A DNA stretch of 64,000 nucleotides from Cupriavidus taiwanensis LMG 19424 (GCF_000069785.1 NC_010530.1:1296001-1360000); one strand, 5' to 3'; numbered from the stretch's first letter, positions 9,001 through 16,201 are shown. Translations and numbers: made by a program. The notes: a model not told the origin generated them from the letters alone.

Positions 9001-11267
9001 TGGCCGAGGACATCGCGCCGCTGCCCGAGCAGCCCATCCACCCCGGCCAGCTTGCCTACGTGATCTACACCTCCGGCTCCACCGGCCGGCCCAAGGGCGT
9101 CTGCGTCGCGCACGGACCGCTGGCCATGCACGTGGCCGCGACCATCGACGCCTACGAGATGGGCCCCCATTCGCGCGAGCTGCACTTCCTCTCATTCGCC
9201 TTCGATGGCGCCCACGAGCGCTGGCTGTGTGCGCTGGCCTGCGGCGGCTCGCTGCTGCTGCGCGACGATGCGCTGTGGACGCCCGAGCAGACCGCCGCTG
9301 CCATGACCCGCCACGGCGTCACCAACGCCGGCTTCCCGCCGGCCTACCTGCGCCAGCTGGCCGAGTACTGCGAACAGAGCGGCGCGCGTCCGCCGGTGGC
9401 GCTCTACTCCTTCGGCGGCGAGGCCATGCCGCGCGCCGCGTTTGCGCAGGCGCGCCGCGCGCTGGCGCCGCGGACCTTCATCAACGGCTATGGCCCGACC
9501 GAAACGGTGGTCACGCCGATGGTCTGGAAGGTGCGCGCCGACGCGCCCGAAGCGGACTTTGCCGGCACCTATGCGCCGATCGGGCGCCCGGTGGGCGCGC
9601 GGTGCTGCTACCTGCTCGATGCCGAGCTGAACCTGGTGCCGCCGGGTGTGGCCGGCGAGCTGTACATCGGGGGCGACGGCCTGGCGCGGGGCTACCTGAA
9701 CAAGGGCGGCATGACCGCCGAGCGCTTCGTGCCCGATCCGTTCGCTGGCGACGGCGCCCGCCTCTACCGTACCGGCGACCTGGCGCGCTGGCTGCCTGAC
9801 GGCCAGCTCGAATACCTGGGACGCATCGACCAGCAGCTGAAGATCCGCGGCTTCCGCATCGAGCCGGGCGAGATCGAGGCGCGCATCCTGGCGCAGACCG
9901 GTGTCGCCAACGCGGCGGTGATCGCCGCCGAGGGACCGTCCGGGGCGCGGCTGATCGCGTATGTGGTGCTCGCTGGCGGTGCCACCGTCGAGGGCGCGAC
10001 ACTGCGCACCGCGCTGGCCGCCGAACTGCCCGACTACATGGTCCCGGCCGCCTTCGTCGTGCTGGACACCCTGCCGCTGACGCCCAACGGCAAGCTGGAT
10101 CGCCGCGCATTGCCTGTGCCCGGAGCGGAAACGTCAGACCAGCACGTGCCGCCGCGCACCGAAGCACAACGCTGGCTCTCACAGGTATGGCAGGACGTCC
10201 TGGGCGTACCGCGCGTGGGGCTGGACGACAACTTCTTCGCGCTAGGCGGCGATTCGCTGCTGAGCCTGAAGGTCATTTCCCGCGTCCGCGCGAACCGTGC
10301 GCTGGGGCTGGACCTGAAGCTGCGCGACCTGATGCGCACGCCGACCATCGGGCAGTTGCTGCCGGACGGCGCGCCTGCCGCGGCCTTGCCCGATGCCACG
10401 CCCGCCGCCGCGCTGCGCGTGCTCGCGCCTGGCCCGGCTAACGCCACGCTGCCGCCGGTGGCCTGCGTCCATGCGGCGCTGGGCACGCTGTTCGACTACG
10501 ACGCCATCGTCGCGCAGCTGGGCGCGCGGCGCACGGTCTATGGCTTCCAGGCCCGCGCGCTGGCCGATCCCGCGTGGCGCGACGCCTCGCTGGCGTCGAT
10601 CGCCGCCGACTATGTGCGGGAATGGCGCGCGGCACAGCCCCAAGGGCCTTACCTGCTGCTGGGCTGGTCGCTCGGCGCGGCGCTGGCCACGCTGATGGCG
10701 CGCGAGCTGGAGGCGCAGGGACAGGCGGTCCAGTGGCTGGGCCTGATCGATCCGTTCGTGCCGGAGCCGCGTTCGCACGACAGTTCGGCGCCCGGCTGGC
10801 CCGCGGCGCTGGCGGCGTTTGCCGACCGCCTGCTGCCCGGCAAGGAACCGCTCGCGCTGCCGCGCGATGCGGCGCCCGAGCCCGACGCCGAAGCTGTGCG
10901 CGCGCTGCTCGCGCCGCGCATCGCCGCGTCCACGGCGCCGCAGGCAGCGCTGGGCGCAGACGAACTGGCGCACATGTTCCTGGCCGCACACCGGCTCGGT
11001 GCGCTGGCCGCGGCCCAGCGCACGCTGCCGGTGGTGCAGGCCCCCCGCGCAGTCTGGTGGCGCGCCGGCCGCGACGCCGCGGCCGCGCGGCTGGCCGGCT
11101 GGCTGGGCGCGCCGCGCGAAGAGACCGTGCTGGACGGCGTGGACCACCACGCCATCGTGCGCGACCCGCGTTTGCTGGCGCAGTTGCGCCGCAGCGCCGA
11201 GGCCCGCCCCGAGCCTGAAACCGAAGCGCGGCACCCGGCTACCGGCACGGCCACCCTCCCGACGTAG
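3..11267 (+). CDS. Siderophore non-ribosomal peptide synthetase, 5'-partial (C-A-T-E-C-A-T-C-A-T-TE)
   Basis: The reading frame is open from the left edge, so the gene starts upstream. Domains by nucleotide: the end of a condensation domain (3-890), A1 (about 930-2410), carrier T1 with GGDS (near 2550), an epimerase (2710-3990) with HHLVVDGVSWR, TVGWFT and FNYLG, C2 (4015-5380) with HHLLLDGWS, A2 (5410-6900), T2 (near 7020), C3 (7200-8560), A3 (8610-10105), T3 (near 10250) and a thioesterase (10440-11200) with GWSLG and a late DHH. Aligning A2 by eye to the ten-residue specificity code gives DVWHVSLIDK, essentially the serine code. A1 and A3 both read DGEGYFGVTK, which I cannot assign; the neighbouring hydroxylase and acyltransferase suggest an N-hydroxylated ornithine-type residue. 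The inferred C-terminal peptide is D-X, Ser, X, released by the thioesterase. A lipopeptide siderophore like those of Cupriavidus (cupriachelin, taiwachelin) is the likely product, but this is inference. Confidence 0.95.
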   Translation, partial: CYRAQRLGQPVPEAAQPIGYTDYAVWQRNWLEAGEQARQLAWWRAALDGATGVLALPTDRPRPAVAAYRAQRCEIDIPDPLAHALRERAQASGGTLFMALLAGFQALLYRYTGRRDLCVGVPVAGRNRLETERVVGLFVNTQVVRARLNGSQPLSALLGQTRDAVLGAQAHQDLPFEQLVEALQPERSVSYHPLFQVVHNHRRGDRAARVSLPGLELESAPVGERTTALELTLDTREDSDGHVHACFHYAEELFDAGTAERLARHYLRLLGRLADAPEQALDAVDLLDDAEHRSLLALGQGEPPADATLPAHARIARHAAARPDAVAVICDEQVLRYGELLARADRLAAVLHARGIGAEHRVGIALSRSPDLIVALLAVMRCGAAYVPFDPAYPKDRLAYLFDDSAIRLLVTEPALLDALPAPAALPVLTLDAVDDAIAPLPEQPIHPGQLAYVIYTSGSTGRPKGVCVAHGPLAMHVAATIDAYEMGPHSRELHFLSFAFDGAHERWLCALACGGSLLLRDDALWTPEQTAAAMTRHGVTNAGFPPAYLRQLAEYCEQSGARPPVALYSFGGEAMPRAAFAQARRALAPRTFVNGYGPTETVVTPMVWKVRADAPEADFAGTYAPIGRPVGARRCYLLDAELNLVPPGVAGELYIGGEGLARGYLNKGGMTAERFVPDPFAGDGARLYRTGDLARWLPDGQLEYLGRIDQQLKIRGFRIEPGEIEARILAQAGVANAAVIAAEGPSGARLVAYVVPAAGSTIDGATLRTALAAELPDYMVPAAFVVLDTLPLTPNGKLDRRALPAPAFDSAQDFVVPEGDAETAFAAIWSEVLGLPRVGRADNFFELGGDSILSLQIVARARAAGWVLTPRQLFERQTLAELAAVATPVAQDAVDDNVVPEGAVPLLPIQADFFDTPMDRRHHWNQSVLLDCREAPELPALAAALRDLVAHHDALRLRFDQRNGAWHQAYANTEPCPDLLWVRHAASEAERLAHCETAQRSLDLAEGPLLRAVALQVGERWQLLLVIHHLVVDGVSWRVLVEDLRDAYQQRRQGQQAVLPARTASYQRWSQALRANAATRDAELPHWQALAQVDATLPCDDPAGPLTIAERDAVTLTLPADLTQALLQRAPAAYRTRVNDLLLTALARALTGWSGRTQVLIDLESHGRVAGVDDTLDLSRTVGWFTTLFPVALDGNGTLDGAIKAVKEQLRAVPGEGIGFGLLRRFGSPAQQAALAEVPKPEVVFNYLGQLDASFAEDSPWRLSSGSAGANQDPATPLSHPLSVSGQVQDGQLRLSVAYARRRYRSATIEALAAAFRAELEAVVAHCTAGVAGLTPSDFPLARLSQAGLDALGLAPQQVQDIYPLSPMQAGMLFHSVFGEHGSAYTNQLRVDVDGIEPERFTTAWHAVLARHDSLRSGFLHRADPPLQWVARQAALPVLVEDWRGRGADEIDAFADRQREQGFDLERPPLMRVALLRTGAQRHHLVWTVHHLLLDGWSTAQLLGEVLRHYAGEALPASGGRFADYIGWLQSRDAAAGEAFWKAQLASLDAPTRLLAALPAPEQGQGQGEHHHELDATETTALAGFARAQKVTLNTLVQAAWLLLLQRCTGQPCVAFGATVAGRPAELPAAQQMLGLFINTLPVIASPRPQQPVGDWLREVQALNLALREHEHTPLYDIQRWAGQAGQALFDSIVVFENYPVDAALRRTPAALSFSGVRNRAETNYPLTLLFAHTDTLHLTCRFDRAQLAEPLAGQLAQSLFAVLRQLAADATRPLGDIALMARPDARAALALGTDPQPYPAAQPVHRLFEARVAGQPDAIALCFGEERLTYAALNRRANALAHRLIEQGVGPDVPVGVLAERSVEMVVALLAILKAGGAYVPFDPDYPADRLAYMIEDSGVALVLVQRPDAMPALPRAVAAVDLTDPALYAQGGERNPTPALSPEHLAYVIYTSGSTGRPKGAGNRHGALHNRLWWMQAQYRLDGDDTVLQKTPFSFDVSVWEFFWPLMTGARLALAAPGDHRDPQRIAALIAQHRVTTLHFVPAMLQAFVADSTVAAACASLRHIVCSGEALPADLARRTMNLLPQAGLHNLYGPTEAAIDVTHWTCRDDGGHAVPIGRPIANVSAHVLDGAMHPVPDGIAGELYLGGAGLARGYLGRAALTAERFVADPHGAPGERLYRTGDLARRRADGPIEYLGRLDHQVKIRGLRIELGEIEARLLAHGSVREAVAVALTGEGPARLVAYVVPAPGAALDTDALRAWLAHALPDYMVPGAMVVLERMPVTPNGKLDRRALPSPEFAGSSAYEAPQPGVETVLVDTWAAVLKVARVGRADNFFELGGDSILSLQIVARLRTLGWLLTPRQLFERQTLAAVAQALSPLDGNADAENARAMPRHTRLRSEDFALARLSQDQLDGLGLDAARVQDLYPLSPMQAGMLYHSVARADAGSAYINQLRVDVDGLDAARFAQAWRDALGGHDALRTGFLQRGEQPLQWVAHEVPLPLTEQDWSAQPADTLPDALDRLAAAELARGFDLECPPLMRLTLVRTGPDRHHLVWTVHHLLLDGWSTSQLLGEVLTRYAGEAVAPAEGRFADYIRWLQQRDAGAAQAFWARALDGFDTPTRLAQALPAPAGGEGYGLLQHACSAALTERLSAYARAQKVTLNTVVQAAWLLLLQRYTGQRRVAFGATVAGRPADVPGSQQMLGLFINTLPVLAAPRPEQAVGDWLRELQAFNVAAREHGHTPLSDIQRWGGQAGQRLFDSILVFENFPLEDALASASRSGLRFATQGSTGLTEYEMDVEVSLRQTLRLGFTYMRRAFDAEQVARICAQMTRLLEAIGTVPGQTVGALGLLTQHERAALLTLGQGEPPADATLPAHARIARHAAARPDAVAVICDEQVLRYGELLARADRLAAVLHARGIGAEHRVGIALSRSSDLIVALLAVMRCGAAYVPFDPAYPKDRLAYLFDDSAIRLLVTEPALLDALPAPAALPVLTLDAVAEDIAPLPEQPIHPGQLAYVIYTSGSTGRPKGVCVAHGPLAMHVAATIDAYEMGPHSRELHFLSFAFDGAHERWLCALACGGSLLLRDDALWTPEQTAAAMTRHGVTNAGFPPAYLRQLAEYCEQSGARPPVALYSFGGEAMPRAAFAQARRALAPRTFINGYGPTETVVTPMVWKVRADAPEADFAGTYAPIGRPVGARCCYLLDAELNLVPPGVAGELYIGGDGLARGYLNKGGMTAERFVPDPFAGDGARLYRTGDLARWLPDGQLEYLGRIDQQLKIRGFRIEPGEIEARILAQTGVANAAVIAAEGPSGARLIAYVVLAGGATVEGATLRTALAAELPDYMVPAAFVVLDTLPLTPNGKLDRRALPVPGAETSDQHVPPRTEAQRWLSQVWQDVLGVPRVGLDDNFFALGGDSLLSLKVISRVRANRALGLDLKLRDLMRTPTIGQLLPDGAPAAALPDATPAAALRVLAPGPANATLPPVACVHAALGTLFDYDAIVAQLGARRTVYGFQARALADPAWRDASLASIAADYVREWRAAQPQGPYLLLGWSLGAALATLMARELEAQGQAVQWLGLIDPFVPEPRSHDSSAPGWPAALAAFADRLLPGKEPLALPRDAAPEPDAEAVRALLAPRIAASTAPQAALGADELAHMFLAAHRLGALAAAQRTLPVVQAPRAVWWRAGRDAAAARLAGWLGAPREETVLDGVDHHAIVRDPRLLAQLRRSAEARPEPETEARHPATGTATLPT
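893..2397 (+). repeat. Intragenic NRPS duplication, copy 1 (A1 domain)
   Basis: This stretch is almost identical in DNA to 8591-10095, at a constant offset of 7698 bases (2566 codons) without indels. It covers the whole adenylation domain from just before its first conserved motif to NGKLDRR. Most differences are silent or single substitutions, for example RR to RC near 1908. The recent origin implies both modules activate the same residue. Confidence 0.9.
8591..10095 (+). repeat. Intragenic NRPS duplication, copy 2 (A3 domain)
   Basis: Second copy of the A-domain segment, with the same specificity residues as 893-2397. The sequence resumes its own divergent course at the T3 linker after about 10100. 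Long direct repeats in one gene can recombine or confuse short-read assembly. Confidence 0.9.
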
Positions 11268-11296
11268 GAGGCTCGTATGAAACTTTTTAACGCTAA

Positions 11297-11311
11297 TGAC
11301 AATGATTTGCA
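11297..11311 (+). promoter_or_regulatory. Putative Fur box upstream of the siderophore receptor
   Basis: TGACAATGATTTGCA matches the 7-1-7 Fur consensus (TGATAAT-N-ATTATCA) at 11 of 14 positions. A TACAAT hexamer at 11314-11319 could be the -10 element. The site lies in the 89-bp gap between the synthetase stop and the receptor start, so the receptor may have its own iron-repressed promoter as well as read-through. Confidence 0.6.
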
Positions 11312-11356
11312 TTTACAATACGGCCGAAATCAAGAAAGCCGAAATCCAGGAGGAAT

Positions 11357-13573
11357 ATGCACAGCGGTAAAACGGGTCGTCCGAGCCAGGGCCGGCCAGG
11401 CTATCAACCCTTTGCGCTGACGGCGCTGGCGCTGGCGGTCTCCATGCAGTGCGCGCAGGCGCAGGAAAGCGGCACGGCGCAGGCGGGCGCGCGGGCGGAA
11501 GTCCAGTTGCCGACCGTGAGCGTGCGCGCAGACAGCGTGGAGAACTACGGACCGGCAAACAAGAAGTCGGTGTCGGCCACCAAATCCGATGTGCCGATCG
11601 CGGACACGCCCCAGTCGATCAGCGTCATCACCGCCGACCAGATGCGCGCGCAGGGCGCGCAGCGGGTCGAGGAGGCGCTGCGCTACGCCGCCGGCGTGCG
11701 CACCGAGCCCATCGTCGATACCCGGCGCAGCACGTACATGATCCGCGGTTTCACCGTGTCGCAGAACAGCCAGTACTGGGACGGCCTGAAACTGCCGGCC
11801 TCGGGCGGCTATGGCGGCTGGGAACTGGAGCCATACAGCCTGGAGCGCGTCGACGTGGTGCGCGGTCCGTCGTCGGTGCTGTACGGGCAGACCTCTCCCG
11901 GCGGCCTGATCAACCAGATCAGCAAGCGGCCGCAAGCGGAGACCGCCAACGAGATCAACCTCAGCTTCGGCAACTATGACCGCAAGGAGATCTCGGGCGA
12001 CTTCACCGGCGCGCTCGACAACGACGGCAAGGTGCTGTACCGCCTGACCGCACTGGCGCGCGACAGCGGCACGCAGACCAACATGGCCGGCGACGACCGC
12101 TTCTTCATCTCGCCCCAGATCACGTGGCGGCCCACCGATGCCACCAGCTTCACGGCCTACGCGCAGATCTACCACGACAACGCCGGCAACAGCGCCAACT
12201 TCCTGCCGGCGCTGGGCACGGTCACGCCGCTGGCCAACGGTTCGAAGATCCCGACCGACCTGTTCACCGGCGAGCCCGGCTTCGACCGCTTCAAGCGCGA
12301 GCAGTACCTGGCCGGCTACGAGTTCTCACACCGCCTGAACGATACCGTGACGCTGCGCCAGAACCTGCGCTACGGCCACATGTACGTGAGCTACGAGAAC
12401 ATCGGCGGCAACGGCGGGCTGGTGGCGAATCCGCCCAACGGCCCCTATCTGCTGCGGCGCATCGGCTTGCGCTCGAACGAGTCGTTCGACCTGTTCACGG
12501 TCGACAACCAGGCACAGATCAAGGTCAGGCACGGCATCTTCGACCATACCATCCTGACCGGCATCGACTATTCGCGCTCGACCTTCAACCGCCTGCGCGG
12601 CCTGACCGGCAACACCCCGGCCGCCCAGCCGCCGCTGAATATCTTCAACCCGGTCTACGGCAACTTTGTCGCGCCGAACTACCAGACCGACGAGGACACC
12701 ACGCGCAGCCAGATCGGCTTCTACCTGCAGGACATGCTGCGGATCTCCGAGCGCTTCATGCTGCAGCTCGCCGGCCGCTATGACAAGGCCAAGGTCGACA
12801 CCGATACGCGCAACCTGTCGACCAACGCCATTTCCCGCACCGGCAGCGACGACGGCAAGTTCACCGGCCGCGCCGGCCTGCTGTGGGAAGGGCCATACGG
12901 CCTCTCGCCCTACGTGAGCTATTCCACCTCGTTCGAGCCGGCCACGGCCGTGCCGCTCTTTGGCGGCGGCACGCCGCAGCCCACCACCGGCAAGCAGTAC
13001 GAGGCCGGCCTGAAGTGGCAGCCCGTCGGCAGCCGCAGTTTCGCCCAGCTGTCGCTGTTCGACCTGACCCAGGCCAACGTGCTGACCACGTCGCCGGTCA
13101 GCGGCTTCTCGTCGCAGCTCGGTGAAGTGCGCTCGCGCGGCGTGGAACTGGAAGGCACGTGGTCGGTCACGCCGAACTTCAACATCCTGGCGTCGTACAC
13201 GTACACCGACGCCGAGGTCACGAAGGCCGGTCCGAACGCGCCCAACGCCGGCAAGACGCCGCAATACGTGCCGCGGCACATGGCCTCGCTGTGGGCGGAT
13301 TACCGGCTCGCCAGCGGCTTCCTGGCGGGCGTCTGGCTCGGCGGCGGGGTGCGCTACGTCAGCAAGACCTACGACCAGACCAACGTGACCGAGGTGCCAG
13401 GCTTCACGCTGGTCGACCTGGCCGCGAGCTATTCGTTTGCCCGGCACTACACGCTGCGGCTGAACGTCAACAACCTGTTCGACAAGACCTACGTCGCCGC
13501 CTGCGACAGCGCCACCAACTGCTACTACGGGCGCCGCCGCACCATCATCGGCACGGTGACGTACCGCTGGTAA
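11357..13573 (+). CDS. TonB-dependent ferric siderophore receptor (FpvA/FhuA-like)
   Basis: 738-residue outer-membrane receptor. A signal peptide of about 36 residues ends at AQA. A TonB-box-like segment (TVSVRA) follows, then the plug domain (about 50-170, with DTPQSISVIT, RVDVVRGPSSVLYGQ and PGGLINQISK) and a beta-barrel ending in the aromatic residues YRW. An AGGAGG at 11348-11353 precedes the ATG by only 3 bases. It should import the ferric form of the siderophore made by the adjacent synthetase. The plug and the downstream PepSY gene fit the usual siderophore-receptor layout. Substrate identity is inferred from position. Confidence 0.93.
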   Translation: MHSGKTGRPSQGRPGYQPFALTALALAVSMQCAQAQESGTAQAGARAEVQLPTVSVRADSVENYGPANKKSVSATKSDVPIADTPQSISVITADQMRAQGAQRVEEALRYAAGVRTEPIVDTRRSTYMIRGFTVSQNSQYWDGLKLPASGGYGGWELEPYSLERVDVVRGPSSVLYGQTSPGGLINQISKRPQAETANEINLSFGNYDRKEISGDFTGALDNDGKVLYRLTALARDSGTQTNMAGDDRFFISPQITWRPTDATSFTAYAQIYHDNAGNSANFLPALGTVTPLANGSKIPTDLFTGEPGFDRFKREQYLAGYEFSHRLNDTVTLRQNLRYGHMYVSYENIGGNGGLVANPPNGPYLLRRIGLRSNESFDLFTVDNQAQIKVRHGIFDHTILTGIDYSRSTFNRLRGLTGNTPAAQPPLNIFNPVYGNFVAPNYQTDEDTTRSQIGFYLQDMLRISERFMLQLAGRYDKAKVDTDTRNLSTNAISRTGSDDGKFTGRAGLLWEGPYGLSPYVSYSTSFEPATAVPLFGGGTPQPTTGKQYEAGLKWQPVGSRSFAQLSLFDLTQANVLTTSPVSGFSSQLGEVRSRGVELEGTWSVTPNFNILASYTYTDAEVTKAGPNAPNAGKTPQYVPRHMASLWADYRLASGFLAGVWLGGGVRYVSKTYDQTNVTEVPGFTLVDLAASYSFARHYTLRLNVNNLFDKTYVAACDSATNCYYGRRRTIIGTVTYRW

Positions 13574-13669
13574 GCCCGGTACGGCCTGGCATGCCAATAC
13601 CTGGCGACAGGCACGGCCCCGCCCCCGCAACCCGGGTGCGGGGCCGCGGCCTTGCAGGAGTTCCATCAC

Positions 13670-14830
13670 ATGAAAGCCCCCACACTGCGCTTCTGGTACG
13701 CGATCCACCGCTGGACCAGCCTGCTCTGCACCCTGAACCTGCTGGTGCTCTGCGTCACCGGCCTGCTGCTGATCTTCCACGAAGACATCGACGCGCTGGC
13801 CGGCCAGGAACACCACGGCCTGGTGTCAGCCGAACGCACCCTGCCCGTGCCCGCGCAGCGGCCGCCGCTGCAAGGCATGGTCGACGCGGCGCGCGCCGCC
13901 CACCCCGGCCAGGCGCCCAAGTCGATCGCCTTCGCCGAGGATGACGCCGATGCCGTCGGCGTGCGCGTGGGACCGCCCGGCGAGCCTAAGCTGCGCCAGG
14001 GCACCACCGTCCAGTTCGATGCCGCCACCGGCGCGGCGCGCAAGCCCGGCCCGGCCGGCGAGACCGTCAGCGGCTTTATCCTCAAGCTGCACCTGAATCT
14101 GTTCCTGGGCCTGCCCGGGCAGTTCTTCATCGGCTTTATCGGCGTGCTGTTCGCACTGAGCCTGATCAGCGGCCTGGTGCTCTACGGGCCCTTCATGCGC
14201 AAGCTGGCCTTCGGGCTGGTGCGCTTCGGCAAGCCGGTGCGCGTGGTGCAGGCGGACCTGCACAACCTGTTCGGCGTCGTGGTGATGGTGTGGGCGCTGG
14301 TGGTCGGGCTGACCGGTACGTTCCTGTCGTTTTCGCCGCTGATCATCGGGTTATGGCAGAAGACCGAGCTGCAGCACCTGATCGCCACCCGGCCCGGCCG
14401 CACGCCGCCAGCGCTGGTGCCGGTCGACCGCGCGCTGGAAGCGGCCCACCGGGCAGTGCCGGGCAAGGATCCGGCCTTCGTGTTCTATCCCGGCACCGAG
14501 TTCTCCACCGGCCGCCACTACGGCGTCGTGCTGCGCGGCCACACCGAGCTGCAGAAGCGCGTCTATGCGATCGTGCTGGTCGACGCCGGCGACGGCAGCG
14601 TCGCTGCGGTGCGCGGCATGCCGTGGTACCTGCAGGTGCTGCTGCTGTCGGCCCCGTTCCATTTCGGCGACTATGCCGGCAGGCCGCTGCAGATCCTGTG
14701 GGCGCTGCTGACCGTGATCACGGCGGGGGCCACCGTGACCGGGCTGATCTTCTGGCTCAAGCGGCCGCGGCGCAGTCGCGAAGCGGCGCGCGCAGCGCTG
14801 CCGCCGCAATTATCGGGGGACCAGGCATGA
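13670..14830 (+). CDS. PepSY-associated membrane protein (iron-regulated, PiuB-like)
   Basis: 386-residue inner-membrane protein starting MKAPTLRFWYAIHRWTS. The first transmembrane helix is at about 15-37, a periplasmic PepSY-like stretch follows, two helices lie at about 135-210, and a C-terminal helix is near 345-370. The ATG at 13670 was preferred to the in-frame TTG at 13652 because AGGAG sits at 13656-13660. The family is found beside siderophore receptors and is linked to ferri-siderophore reduction or processing in the periplasm; the precise reaction is not established. It is probably co-transcribed with the receptor (96-bp gap) and overlaps the next gene at ATGA. Confidence 0.88.
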   Translation: MKAPTLRFWYAIHRWTSLLCTLNLLVLCVTGLLLIFHEDIDALAGQEHHGLVSAERTLPVPAQRPPLQGMVDAARAAHPGQAPKSIAFAEDDADAVGVRVGPPGEPKLRQGTTVQFDAATGAARKPGPAGETVSGFILKLHLNLFLGLPGQFFIGFIGVLFALSLISGLVLYGPFMRKLAFGLVRFGKPVRVVQADLHNLFGVVVMVWALVVGLTGTFLSFSPLIIGLWQKTELQHLIATRPGRTPPALVPVDRALEAAHRAVPGKDPAFVFYPGTEFSTGRHYGVVLRGHTELQKRVYAIVLVDAGDGSVAAVRGMPWYLQVLLLSAPFHFGDYAGRPLQILWALLTVITAGATVTGLIFWLKRPRRSREAARAALPPQLSGDQA

Positions 14831-15021
14831 AACTGATCGACGATACCTGGCCGATGCCGGTGCTGCTTGGCGCGCTGTCGCTGGGCGGCCTGGCGGCCGG
14901 GATTTTTGGCGACGGGGGGTGGGATGCGCTGTGCTGGGTCGGGCTGGGCGTGCCGGTGGCGGTTACGGCGGGCTGGCTGTGGCGGCAGTGGCGCGCGCGG
15001 GAGCAGTCTGCGCGCCGCTGA
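14827..15021 (+). CDS. Small membrane protein downstream of the PepSY gene
   Basis: 64 residues with two short hydrophobic segments (LLGALSLGGLAAGIFG and a second near residues 32-48), ending in a basic tail. The start overlaps the stop of the preceding gene as ATGA, typical of translational coupling. Small proteins like this often follow PepSY genes in siderophore loci. No function is recognised. Its 3' end overlaps the convergent fhuF-like gene by 59 bp. Confidence 0.65.
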   Translation: MKLIDDTWPMPVLLGALSLGGLAAGIFGDGGWDALCWVGLGVPVAVTAGWLWRQWRAREQSARR

Positions 15022-15754
15022 GCCGCGCGCGTGTACGAGCATCCGCTACCAGCGGGCACGTGCCGCAATACCCTTCGCCCGGCAGGCGGTGGTTCAGGCA
15101 GCAGATGCGGCGCACCGCCGCCACGCCGGGCAGCCCGGGCTCCGCGCCTGGACGGAAGGCGCCGTGGAAGGGGTTGCTGAAACCGTCGGCGGATACGGCA
15201 TTGCTGCTCCAGGCCACCACTTCCGCGCGCTGTGCCGCGGCAAGCGTGGGATGTGCGCCCAGTTGCCGCGCGACGCCGGCGGCGGCGACGCCACCGGTGC
15301 ACCAGAGCAGCCGCGGTGATACGCGCGCGGCAGATGCGAATGCCGCCACCACCTGTGGCAGGTGTCGCGCGAGCAGCGGCGACAGCAAGCGCGGCAGCGT
15401 CGCTGTGGCCGGCGTCCCGTCGTCGGCTAGCACTAGCCGCGCGAGACGACCATCCGGCGCGCCTTCCCATTCGAGCGCCGGATCATCGAACGGCAGGCTG
15501 CGCCGATGCAGCGTCGCCGCTACCAGCGCGCCCGGCAGCACCGCCAGCGTGTAGTCACGGAACCATGCCGCCGCCAGGGCGCGGCGGTCGTCGCAGTTCA
15601 GCGCCTGCGCCAGCTGGACAAGGCAGGCATCGGCCCAGCTGTGGTCCAGGGCCGCGGTGCTGAGCGGGGGCTGTGCGGTCTGCGCGGCAATGGACAGGCG
15701 CTCGCCGAACGGGCGTAGCGGGCCGGTGAAGAATGGCGCAAGCAAGGGGATCAT
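14963..15754 (-). CDS. Siderophore-iron reductase, FhuF family
   Basis: 263 residues. The C-terminus has CC-x10-C-x2-C (beginning RRICCLN and ending CGTCPL), the arrangement that binds the [2Fe-2S] cluster in FhuF. FhuF-type reductases release iron from hydroxamate siderophores in the cytoplasm. The gene is convergent with the PepSY/small-protein pair and overlaps the latter. Its position between receptor and exporter genes supports a role in the same pathway. No promoter element was identified in the GT-rich stretch upstream. Confidence 0.88.
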   Translation of the reverse strand: MIPLLAPFFTGPLRPFGERLSIAAQTAQPPLSTAALDHSWADACLVQLAQALNCDDRRALAAAWFRDYTLAVLPGALVAATLHRRSLPFDDPALEWEGAPDGRLARLVLADDGTPATATLPRLLSPLLARHLPQVVAAFASAARVSPRLLWCTGGVAAAGVARQLGAHPTLAAAQRAEVVAWSSNAVSADGFSNPFHGAFRPGAEPGLPGVAAVRRICCLNHRLPGEGYCGTCPLVADARTRARLSGAQTAPARATAATASPP

Positions 15755-16201
15755 CGGGGTTCTGGTGCGCGCTGCCCCGCGCCATATGCGGGGGGGCCTT
15801 ACGGATGACGAATGCGCTGGGGGGGAAGTTACTGGCGCTGGCGCGGCTTGGGGTTATTGCGGTTGGTTTGGTTTTGGGTTGGTTGTCGTGCTTGGCGGGC
15901 GTGGCTGTTTCGCCGGCGCAGCCGGCGACCTACTTATATGAACGCGCCCCGGTTTGCAAGGCAAGTTGAGCATGAGGCATCGAACGGTTGGTTGCAGACT
16001 TATATCCGGCCTTGTTTAGCAGGCCAAGCCTGCGGGCCCTGATGGTATTCGCCGGGAACGTCCCCTCACTTTTTGGCGTGCTCGTTGTGGCACCAGTAGG
16101 TCGTCGGGTTTCCGCTCCCGCGGTCCAACCTGTTTTGCCATCACCTCCACTTACCGTCGCAACCTGTGAACGGATTCCCTGCTTGCTAGCTCAGCCTGCC
16201 G
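15755..16201. other. Intergenic region without a supported gene
   Basis: About 450 bp between the fhuF-like gene and the IS110 remnant. It holds a GT-rich low-complexity stretch (about 15820-15890) and one copy of a dispersed intergenic repeat. Several reading frames are open but none has a ribosome-binding site and credible composition together. Confidence 0.5.
15883..15932 (+). repeat. Dispersed intergenic repeat, copy 1
   Basis: About 50 bp beginning TTGTCGTGCTTGGCGGGCG and containing the small palindrome CGCCGGCGCAGCCGGCG. A close copy with one indel and a few mismatches lies at 25920-25970 in the same orientation. It resembles REP-like elements found between genes in Cupriavidus. Confidence 0.75.

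Noticed and set aside
11277..11420. A 47-codon frame after AGGAGG between the synthetase and the receptor
   Set aside because: It contains the putative Fur box and -10 element and overlaps the receptor start. The peptide has no recognisable features; the AGGAGG is probably fortuitous, though a leader peptide cannot be excluded.
15733..15969. A possible small hydrophobic protein (78 codons) after the fhuF-like gene
   Set aside because: The hydrophobic stretch comes from GT-rich low-complexity DNA and the frame ends inside a dispersed repeat; there is no ribosome-binding site.
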